Source: Candidatus Woesebacteria bacterium (GTDB taxonomy: Bacteria > Patescibacteriota > Microgenomatia > UBA8517). Taken from it: 14,352 nt of DNA. Positions within the stretch are counted from its first letter, which is position 1, and every line of letters starts with the position of its first letter. The notes beneath the pieces are model-generated. The model saw only the letters and a list, made by a program, of their open reading frames with translations. It was not told where the DNA came from and made no database searches. The DNA lies in assembly GCA_026394855.1 (NCBI GenBank), contig JAPLZT010000059.1, forward strand, positions 1 through 14,352, in the 5' to 3' direction. The position numbers and the translations under genes are program-made. This document shows, in pieces, positions 7,632-12,898 of the stretch.

Positions 7632-7643
7632 GGTATATGGATT

Positions 7644-7668
7644 AAACCCCACCGAAAGGTGGGGTTTT
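7644..7668 (+). terminator. Intrinsic terminator after rnpB
   Basis: A perfect 10-base stem AAACCCCACC/GGTGGGGTTT is closed by a GAAA tetraloop and ends in a short T run. It separates the RNA gene from the next coding gene, and is a strong argument against placing that gene's start upstream at 7614. Confidence 0.92.
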
Positions 7669-7687
7669 CCTTTGCTTATGTAAGTTT

Positions 7688-7696
7688 TGGTATACT
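7688..7696 (+). promoter_or_regulatory. Extended -10 promoter of the Tat protein gene
   Basis: TGGTATACT at 7688-7696 is an extended -10 element (TGn plus TATACT). No convincing -35 box is seen, which is usual for extended -10 promoters. The box ends 7 bases before the GTG at 7704, which predicts a leaderless transcript. Confidence 0.6.
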
Positions 7697-7703
7697 ACAA
7701 AAG

Positions 7704-8858
7704 GTGGATAAAGCAACTGAAAAATCAGTAACATCTCAAAGTGGAACTGCAGTTAGCAGAAGAGATTTCCTTAAGGTGGCAGGTTTAACTCTAGCTGGTT
7801 TAGCTACTGGATTATTAATACCAGATAGTAGTGGAAATACTTTAGCTGGTAATTTAGGAACTAGGCTTATTGCGGATTTTTTTGCTCAAAAAAATAACAA
7901 CGATGCAGATGAAACTTTAAGGTTGATACAAAGGGAAACTGGAGAATCGTATAATTCAAACCATCGTCCCTATTTAGAGATTTTAATAGAAGGTGTGGAT
8001 GAGTTTCGGTTGAAAAATCCCACAATTCCAATTATTTGGAATAAAAGCCCTTTATATGTAGGCGATTATAAAACCATTAGTCTTTTAACAAAACCCATAG
8101 AAGAAAGGGAGATTCATTTTTATCCAGAAAGAGATAAGTTTGTAGGAAAAAATTTATTGGAATGCATAAAAAATGTAATTGACGGGGGAGATCCTAGTGT
8201 ACCATACTCTGTATTTTATAATCGTTTACCAGAAGAGATCCAAAATGTAATTAACACGGTTAATACTAATATGGCGGCATTTCCGGGGACTGAACTATAC
8301 GTAAATTTTTATCCGAAATTGGGGAATGTTTTTTCTCACGAAGACGTAACAGAATATTATGAGCAAATTAAGAGAGACATAGAGAATATTTACACCCTAC
8401 AGAATAGACAAGAACCCTTATCATTATCAAGACTTATTGTGTATTTTCTCGAAAAGAACAATGGAAAATTACACCCTGCACTTGGCGATATGGCTGGATT
8501 TTCAAAATACTTAATTAGAGGTGATGATACCGACGAGGGGGTTGTGCAAATTGAGTGGTATAGGAGTCACATCCAAGATCAAATTATAAAAAATTTTTCT
8601 CTAAACAAAATTGGTCCGATAGATAACCTAAAAGGTAGTTCGTTAATAAATTCAGTAAAAAGCATTTGGGGACTGTTATATCATGCGCCTAGTCTTGTTT
8701 ATTTACTGTCATATATGTCGCCAGATCTAATTAGGTTGGCTACTATTTATGAATATGTTTCGCATGGGCATGAGGCAGGAGGATATAAATTAAAAGTTGA
8801 CACTGAATTTATGAATGGTCTAGATAGGGTTGATACTTATCTTCAGAGTTTTCATTAG
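7704..8858 (+). CDS. Tat-signal exported protein of unknown function
   Basis: I do not recognise the mature part of this 384-residue protein. Residues 18-24 read SRRDFLK, an exact twin-arginine motif, followed by a hydrophobic stretch (about 25-39) ending near LLIPDSSG. It is therefore probably folded in the cytoplasm and exported by the Tat system, or kept in the membrane by this segment. The rest is soluble-looking, rich in Asn, Tyr and charged residues, with a more hydrophobic part near 315-345 and no obvious metal or catalytic motif. GTG 7704 is chosen because an extended -10 box ends 7 bases upstream; an ATG at 7614 in the same frame lies in the rnpB tail and would run through the terminator. 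Leucine TTA codons are much more common than in the neighbours, which favour CTT and TTG, so acquisition by transfer is possible. No tat genes are in the window. Confidence 0.78.
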   Translation: MDKATEKSVTSQSGTAVSRRDFLKVAGLTLAGLATGLLIPDSSGNTLAGNLGTRLIADFFAQKNNNDADETLRLIQRETGESYNSNHRPYLEILIEGVDEFRLKNPTIPIIWNKSPLYVGDYKTISLLTKPIEEREIHFYPERDKFVGKNLLECIKNVIDGGDPSVPYSVFYNRLPEEIQNVINTVNTNMAAFPGTELYVNFYPKLGNVFSHEDVTEYYEQIKRDIENIYTLQNRQEPLSLSRLIVYFLEKNNGKLHPALGDMAGFSKYLIRGDDTDEGVVQIEWYRSHIQDQIIKNFSLNKIGPIDNLKGSSLINSVKSIWGLLYHAPSLVYLLSYMSPDLIRLATIYEYVSHGHEAGGYKLKVDTEFMNGLDRVDTYLQSFH

Positions 8859-9577
8859 TCCGAAACTAAAGTTCCAATTGCTTTTCCTTTGAGGATTTTA
8901 TCAATACTATCCAGTTTATTAATGTTAAAAACCACAATCGGCATTTTATGGTTTTTGCAAAGACTGAAGGCTGTGGTATCCATAACTTTAAGATCTTTTT
9001 TAATTGCTTCATCATATGATAATTTTTTGTAAAAAGTTGCTTTGGGATTTTTCCTTGGATCATTGGAGTATATACCGTCTACGTTGGTTGCTTTTAAGAT
9101 TAGGTTGCATTTAAGTTCAATTGCCCTTAAGGCAGCTCCTGAGTCTGTGGTAAAAAATGGACTACCTACACCTGCCGTAAGAATTATTATCCTTCCTTTC
9201 TCCAGATGTCTTATCGCCCTTCTTCTTATATATGGTTCTGCAACAAAACTCACTTCAAATGCCGTCATCATTCTTGTTGGAGCGCCAAGTCTCTCTATGG
9301 CCTCCTGAAGAGCCATACCGTTTATTATTGTTGCCAGCATTCCCATATAATCTGCGGTTGCTTCATCGACATTTTTTGCTCTTTCCCTGCCTCTGAAGAT
9401 ATTTCCCCCTCCAACAACTATTGCAAGTTCGACTTTAGTTTCTTTCCAGATTTTAATTATTTTCTTGGCAATTTCCTCAAGAGAAGAAAAATTTATTCCT
9501 TTACCGTTTTTTTCTCCAAATAGTTCTCCTGTTAGTTTAAGAAGAACTCTTTTGTATTTAACTTTATTCATTGACAC
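8855..9577 (-). CDS. pyrH: UMP kinase
   Basis: PyrH phosphorylates UMP to UDP in pyrimidine nucleotide synthesis. The 240 residues show the amino-acid-kinase fold motifs: KLTGELFG at 14-21 (usually KLSGE), VVGGGNIFRGRE at 54-65, DYMGMLATIINGMALQEAIE at 76-95, TAGVGSPFFTTDSGAALRA at 134-152 and KATNVDGIYSNDPRKNP at 162-178. The length is normal. A GTG at 9577 lies 7 bases after a TATAAT on the same strand and ATG (residue 3) is an alternative start; neither has a Shine-Dalgarno site. pyrH usually lies with tsf and frr, but here it stands alone between two unknown genes. Its TAA overlaps the TAG of the facing gene at 8856-8858. Confidence 0.95.
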   Translation of the reverse strand: MSMNKVKYKRVLLKLTGELFGEKNGKGINFSSLEEIAKKIIKIWKETKVELAIVVGGGNIFRGRERAKNVDEATADYMGMLATIINGMALQEAIERLGAPTRMMTAFEVSFVAEPYIRRRAIRHLEKGRIIILTAGVGSPFFTTDSGAALRAIELKCNLILKATNVDGIYSNDPRKNPKATFYKKLSYDEAIKKDLKVMDTTAFSLCKNHKMPIVVFNINKLDSIDKILKGKAIGTLVSD

Positions 9578-9581
9578 TGTT

Positions 9582-9595
9582 GGTATTATAATACC
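9582..9595. promoter_or_regulatory. Palindromic bidirectional promoter between pyrH and the 153-residue gene
   Basis: GGTATTATAATACC is a perfect 14-base palindrome that holds a TATAAT on each strand (plus 9587-9592, minus 9590-9585). The plus box ends 9 bases before GTG 9602 and the minus box 7 bases before GTG 9577. A partial -35 for pyrH (TTCAAT on the minus strand, 9613-9608) sits at 17 bases. The plus -35 is weak (around 9563-9569). Confidence 0.65.
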
Positions 9596-9601
9596 ACTGA
9601 A

Positions 9602-10063
9602 GTGCGTATTGAAAACCCAAAGATTATTTTAGGAGGGAGAGGGGAAATACCCAGTTGGGGGATTATAGATAGTTTGTTTGGAGATATTCAGTATAAGGTT
9701 CATATTTTGGGTCCACAAATTCAAACGGCGATTAATGAACGATGTAGAGAAGAACGAAAGAAAAAAAGAGAATTTATTATAGATTCGGATTCAGTTCCTC
9801 TTGGGCATAAAAATAAGTTGGATCAGATGTTTAAAACTAGTACAAAAAGTGGTTTGGAAAATCCAAGATATCGTAACACCATTTATCAGGCAGAAGGAAA
9901 TCATGCAAATCCTAAAAAATGTAAGTGGGGAAAAGATCGAAAACGAATGGCGGAAGAAATAAAAAGAATGACGGAACAAAAATGGACTCAGGAAGATATT
10001 GTTAACTCAGTTTTTGCTCAAGCTGAAGAGTCAGATAGACGGAGTTCGTGGAAACGAAGATAA
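9602..10063 (+). CDS. Basic hypothetical protein, 153 residues
   Basis: I do not recognise this protein. It starts with GTG directly after a TATAAT box and has no Shine-Dalgarno site. The N-terminal 45 residues look folded (a hydrophobic IILGG strand, then IIDSLFGD and YKVHILGPQIQTAI). Residues 46-60 are very basic (RCREERKKKR). A central part contains GHKNKLDQMFKTSTKSG and NPRYRNTIYQAEGNHANPKK. A C-terminal amphipathic region (about 111-145, with KRMAEEIKRMTEQKW and EDIVNSVFAQ) is followed by SWKRR. The strong positive charge suggests nucleic acid binding, but that is inference only. No membrane segment or signal peptide is seen. A terminator hairpin follows 14 bases after the stop, so it is a single-gene unit sharing its promoter region with pyrH. 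Confidence 0.68.
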   Translation: MRIENPKIILGGRGEIPSWGIIDSLFGDIQYKVHILGPQIQTAINERCREERKKKREFIIDSDSVPLGHKNKLDQMFKTSTKSGLENPRYRNTIYQAEGNHANPKKCKWGKDRKRMAEEIKRMTEQKWTQEDIVNSVFAQAEESDRRSSWKRR

Positions 10064-10077
10064 TTTTCCTTCTACAA

Positions 10078-10113
10078 CAAAAGGGAGCCTGCACGCGCAG
10101 ACTGGCCCTTTTG
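10078..10113. terminator. Bidirectional intrinsic terminator
   Basis: CAAAAGGG-a-GCC (10078-10089) pairs with GGCCCTTTTG (10104-10113), with one bulged A and a 14-base loop. The A run on the left and T run on the right make it usable from both strands. It lies between the ends of the 153-residue gene (plus) and the DUF5679 gene (minus). Confidence 0.8.
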
Positions 10114-10132
10114 TGTTAGTTCGCAATCGAAG

Positions 10133-10270
10133 TTACCCTCCGATCCTGAACATTGTTGTGCCGCAAGTTTCACAGACGGCTTTAGTTGCTTTCTTTCCGT
10201 TCTTCATCGTTACGGATTGGGCATCTTTGCCTTCTTTCTTTGCTCTGCACTTAACACAGTACATTGCCAT
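10133..10270 (-). CDS. DUF5679-type small zinc-ribbon protein
   Basis: On the minus strand this 45-residue reading frame begins MAMYCVKCRAKKE and contains VCETCGTTMFRIGG at its end. The CxxC pairs at residues 5-8 and 34-37 make a four-cysteine zinc ribbon, and the order (YCVKCRAKKE, a TMKNGKKATKAVC stretch, CGTTMFRIG) matches the small DUF5679 family, whose function is unknown. The start has a very strong Shine-Dalgarno site: AGGAGGTGA (10287-10279) lies 8 bases before the first ATG, unlike most genes here. A second ATG two codons later is possible. The gene follows the 81-residue gene on the same strand by 42 bases and ends just before the bidirectional terminator. Confidence 0.88.
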   Translation of the reverse strand: MAMYCVKCRAKKEGKDAQSVTMKNGKKATKAVCETCGTTMFRIGG

Positions 10271-10278
10271 TATTTAAT

Positions 10279-10287
10279 TCACCTCCT
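10279..10287 (-). promoter_or_regulatory. Full-length Shine-Dalgarno site of the DUF5679 gene
   Basis: The minus strand reads AGGAGGTGA, fully complementary to the usual end of 16S rRNA. It is the strongest ribosome binding site in the window and fixes the start of the 45-residue gene. Confidence 0.85.
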
Positions 10288-10312
10288 CTCAAGGACAGTT
10301 GAAAGAAAATTA

Positions 10313-10558
10313 TCATTTTCTTTTCCAGGCTAAGTATATCACCAACTCTAGGCACAGAATGAAGCTGACGGTAATTAGGCTTTTAATAATGGCACGCTTG
10401 GTGTTCGAGCCTGACTCTCCTTTTGCCAATATATCGGCTCTTTCTGCATCTTTTGAACCTGTGGTTTTTGCGGTTGAGCCTATATTTATTTGCCTATTGA
10501 CATGATCCTGAGGAGACCAGCTTAGGGTGGGTTTGTGATGGATCATTTTTCCAACCAT
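10313..10558 (-). CDS. Small single-pass membrane protein, unknown function
   Basis: This 81-residue product has a polar N-terminal part (about 1-54, with PTLSWSPQDHVNRQIN and a Lys/Ser/Gly-rich stretch) and one C-terminal membrane helix (about 57-77, IIKSLITVSFILCLELVIYLAW) ending in WKRK. This fits a tail-anchored protein with the polar part on either side of the membrane. AAGGAG lies only 2 bases before the ATG, which is close, so the start is uncertain; an ATG four codons in is the alternative. It is in the same orientation as, and 42 bases upstream of, the DUF5679 gene, so the two may be co-transcribed. A plus-strand frame over the same bases has less support. I know no family for it. 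Confidence 0.6.
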   Translation of the reverse strand: MVGKMIHHKPTLSWSPQDHVNRQINIGSTAKTTGSKDAERADILAKGESGSNTKRAIIKSLITVSFILCLELVIYLAWKRK

Positions 10559-10564
10559 ATCTCC

Positions 10565-10593
10565 TTGACACTAAGATTGCAAGATGTAAAAAT
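10565..10593 (+). promoter_or_regulatory. Promoter of the DUF4446 operon
   Basis: A perfect TTGACA at 10565-10570 is followed after 17 bases by AAAAAT at 10588-10593, with TG at 10585-10586 as an extended -10. The box ends 9 bases before GTG 10603, so a leaderless transcript is predicted. Confidence 0.55.
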
Positions 10594-10600
10594 GACATCT
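10582..10600. promoter_or_regulatory. Inverted repeat over the promoter, possible operator
   Basis: AGATGT (10582-10587) and ACATCT (10595-10600) are perfect inverted copies separated by AAAAATG, which is the proposed -10 region. The dyad lies between divergent genes (10558 minus, 10603 plus), a common place for a repressor site. No matching regulator can be named. Confidence 0.4.
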
Positions 10601-10602
10601 AA

Positions 10603-11052
10603 GTGAACGCGGAATTAGTTCTTTTAATTGTATGTGGAGTCTGGATTGCGGTTTTAAGCGTAATCTTTTTTTTGTTTTTTAATTTCTTTCGAAAGCTGAC
10701 TAAAGGAACGAAAGAAAACGAACTATTAAAGGTATTAAGCAGAATTTTGAAAGTTCAGGAAGAAAATTCCAATTCAATTGCGGGAGTTGAGAAGGAAATA
10801 AAAAGGATTGATTGGGAGGGAAAATGCCATGTTCAAAAGGTTGGTATAATTAGATTTAATCCTTTTAAGGAAATTGGAGGAGACCATAGTTTTTCACTGG
10901 CGCTTTTGGACGGAGAAGACTCAGGTGCAATTATCACTTGCCTTCATACCAGAGAAAGAACTAGAGTATATATGAAGGGTATTAAAAAAGGTAAGAGTGA
11001 ATTAGAGTTGTCAGGCGAAGAGAAGAAAGCTTTGGAAAAAGCTGTTAAATGA
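10603..11052 (+). CDS. DUF4446 family membrane-anchored protein
   Basis: The 149-residue protein has one N-terminal membrane helix (about 4-29), a helical stretch (about 33-70) that may form a coiled coil, and a conserved core with VGIIRFNPFKEIGGDHSF at 80-97 followed by SLALLDGEDSGAIITCLHTRERTRVYMK. This core is typical of the DUF4446 family, which has no known function. The long C-terminal part would lie on one side of the membrane. The start is GTG right after a predicted promoter. The gene overlaps the DUF3048 gene by four bases (ATGA), so the two proteins are made together. Confidence 0.86.
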   Translation: MNAELVLLIVCGVWIAVLSVIFFLFFNFFRKLTKGTKENELLKVLSRILKVQEENSNSIAGVEKEIKRIDWEGKCHVQKVGIIRFNPFKEIGGDHSFSLALLDGEDSGAIITCLHTRERTRVYMKGIKKGKSELELSGEEKKALEKAVK

Positions 11053-12284
11053 AAGAATACTTGACTAAAATAAAAAAAATCACATCAACCAAGACTTTCA
11101 TGCTGGTTGTGAGTCTTTTGGGACTATTTTTGGTTTCGGTTGGAATTTCGGTTTTAGTATTTACGTTTATTTTGGGTAAGGGAAAATCGGGAACGTCTTC
11201 TTCAAAAACTGCAGATGGTAAATCTAAAATCAATTTAGATCTTCCCAAAACAGAGGCATGTCCAATTAATGGTCAGATGTTTACCAAAGCCGAGAAAGAT
11301 ATTTGGGAAACCCGAAGGCCGATAACTGCGATGATTGAAAACCACGCTGATTCCCGTCCGCCATCCGGTTTATCCCGCGCAGATGTTGTCTATGAGGCCG
11401 TTGCCGAAGGAGGAATTACCAGATTTTTGACGGTTTTTTACTGCGATGCTTCGGCTCAGGATGTTAGAATCGGTCCGGTTCGGAGTGTTAGAGTCTATTT
11501 TATAGACTGGGCTCAGGAATACGGGATCCCTCTTTTTGTTCATTCCGGAGGGGCTAATAATATTTGTTCTTCCTGCCCGGGAGGAATTAAGCCTAAAGGA
11601 GATGTGGCCACGGAGGTTGATGCTTTCAAAAAGTTGGTTGTCTTAAATTGGCGCTATGCCCAAGGCAATTCTATGGATGCCGGAACCAATATAGGTTTTC
11701 CCATTGTCTGGCGCGACTATGAAAGAATTCCTGGAGCAGCTACGGAACACACTTTTATGGGATCAACCGATAAACTATTTGAGGAAGGAACAAAGAGAGG
11801 CTTTGGCTACAATGATGCCAAAGGAAAACCTTGGGTTTCCGGTTTTACTTCTTGGAAGTTTGTAGACGGCAAATCACAGGAGAGTCCAACTGCCAAAGAG
11901 ATATCATTTTCATTTTGGGATAATAAACCCGATTATGATGTTAAATGGGTTTATGATTCGGCAAAAAATGTTTACTTAAGGTTTAACGGGGGCAAGGAGC
12001 ATATCGATATGGATACAAAGACTCAACTTGCAGCCTCTAATGTCATTATTCAGTTTACCAAAGAGAGAGGCCCAGTTGACAAAGAGGGTCATATGATTTA
12101 TACAACAACTGGTACGGGTAAGGCGCTGGTATTTCAAAACGGTGAAGTAAAAGAAGGAACTTGGTCAAAGGTTGCACAAGCGTCAAGAACTAAGTATTTG
12201 GACGGAAGCGGCAAGGAGATTTCTTTAGTCAAAGGTAAAATTTGGGTAGAAATAATTCCTGCCGGAAATGAAGTTGCATATTAA
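11049..12284 (+). CDS. DUF3048 (YerB-like) extracytoplasmic protein
   Basis: The 411 residues start with a basic N-terminus and one hydrophobic segment (about 17-42), which anchors the protein or acts as a signal. A Ser/Lys/Thr-rich linker follows. The DUF3048 core shows MIENHADSRPPSGLSRADVVYEAVAEGGITR at about 95-125, RIGPVRSVR at 140-148 and PLFVHSGGA at 161-169; a second domain begins near 235. YerB of Bacillus belongs to this family and is a lipoprotein of unknown role; this protein has no lipobox cysteine after its hydrophobic segment. Its start overlaps the DUF4446 gene, and 14 bases separate it from the next gene. (Motif stretches are given in shortened form where long.). Confidence 0.88.
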   Translation: MKEYLTKIKKITSTKTFMLVVSLLGLFLVSVGISVLVFTFILGKGKSGTSSSKTADGKSKINLDLPKTEACPINGQMFTKAEKDIWETRRPITAMIENHADSRPPSGLSRADVVYEAVAEGGITRFLTVFYCDASAQDVRIGPVRSVRVYFIDWAQEYGIPLFVHSGGANNICSSCPGGIKPKGDVATEVDAFKKLVVLNWRYAQGNSMDAGTNIGFPIVWRDYERIPGAATEHTFMGSTDKLFEEGTKRGFGYNDAKGKPWVSGFTSWKFVDGKSQESPTAKEISFSFWDNKPDYDVKWVYDSAKNVYLRFNGGKEHIDMDTKTQLAASNVIIQFTKERGPVDKEGHMIYTTTGTGKALVFQNGEVKEGTWSKVAQASRTKYLDGSGKEISLVKGKIWVEIIPAGNEVAY

Positions 12285-12298
12285 CGCCTGCCTCACAA

Positions 12299-12889
12299 GT
12301 GAAAATGGCAAATCTTTCGGATATTATTACTTCTAAAGTAAGGATAAAGATATTGGAACTTTTCTTTTCCAATGTAAAAGAGATGTATCATGTCAGGGGA
12401 ATTGTCAGGGAGTTAAAGGAAGAAATTAATGCCGTAAGGCGTGAACTTGAGAAACTTGAACAGGTAGGAATTCTTAAAAAAGAGCCTCGTGGCAACCGAG
12501 TCTATTATTGGGTAAGGCGGGATCATCCTTTTTACGGCGATCTTCTTTCAATTGCCGCAAAAACAATGGGGTTAGGATCGGAACTTATTAAGAATCGAAA
12601 CAAGATTGGAAAAGTTAATACAATTATGTTTTCAGGTGGATTTGTCAGACGCCAACCTAAAAAACATGAAGATGATGTTGATATTTTAATTGTTGGGGAT
12701 ATAGTTCTTCCCGAACTTGCAACTTTAATTAGAACCGAAGAATCAAAAAGAGGAAAGGAAATAAATTACACAGTAATGAGCAGGGAAGAGTTTGAGTTTA
12801 GAAAAAAACGAAGAGACCCATTCCTTCAGGGGATACTTTCCTACGGCAGAGTTATGGTGGTGGGTGACGAAGAGGACCTTGTAAGTTAA
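12299..12889 (+). CDS. Winged-helix regulator fused to a nucleotidyltransferase domain
   Basis: The 196-residue protein has an ArsR-like winged helix (about 8-75, with KVRIKILELFF, HVRGIVRELK, AVRRELEKLEQVGILKKE and the wing GNRVYYWV). A MNT-type nucleotidyltransferase-like domain follows (about 105-190), with SGGFVRR at 112-118 and the DVD metal site at 126-128. The third strand may contribute an acidic residue near EINYTVMSREE. Such fusions are common in small-genome bacteria and archaea and are usually called transcriptional regulators; whether the second domain transfers nucleotides is not known. The GTG at 12299 and an ATG at 12305 are both possible starts. It lies between the DUF3048 gene and secD, 9 bases before the latter. 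Confidence 0.82.
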   Translation: MKMANLSDIITSKVRIKILELFFSNVKEMYHVRGIVRELKEEINAVRRELEKLEQVGILKKEPRGNRVYYWVRRDHPFYGDLLSIAAKTMGLGSELIKNRNKIGKVNTIMFSGGFVRRQPKKHEDDVDILIVGDIVLPELATLIRTEESKRGKEINYTVMSREEFEFRKKRRDPFLQGILSYGRVMVVGDEEDLVS

Positions 12890-12892
12890 AAT
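12864..12892 (+). promoter_or_regulatory. Possible promoter of secDF
   Basis: GTGACG at 12864-12869 and TAAAAT at 12887-12892 are separated by 17 bases. The -10 box ends 6 bases before the secD ATG at 12899. It lies in the end of the preceding gene; no Shine-Dalgarno site is seen. Confidence 0.4.
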
Positions 12893-12898
12893 ACAAGT

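Noticed and set aside
7614..7703. Upstream ATG start for the Tat protein gene at 7614
   Set aside because: The extra 30 residues would be encoded by the rnpB repeat tail and terminator hairpin, which is a structured non-coding stretch. GTG 7704 follows an extended -10 box and gives a normal Tat signal length.
9571..9576. Perfect TTGACA as -35 box for the 9602 gene
   Set aside because: Only 10 bases separate it from the TATAAT at 9587, too short for a sigma-70 promoter, and it lies inside the first codons of pyrH.
9999..10277. Plus-strand 92-codon frame
   Set aside because: It runs through the end of the 153-residue gene, the terminator hairpin and the antisense of the DUF5679 gene, so it is a shadow.
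10299..10505. Plus-strand 68-codon frame
   Set aside because: It is opposite the 81-residue minus-strand frame, which has a clear C-terminal membrane helix and an AAGGAG before its start; the plus frame has neither.
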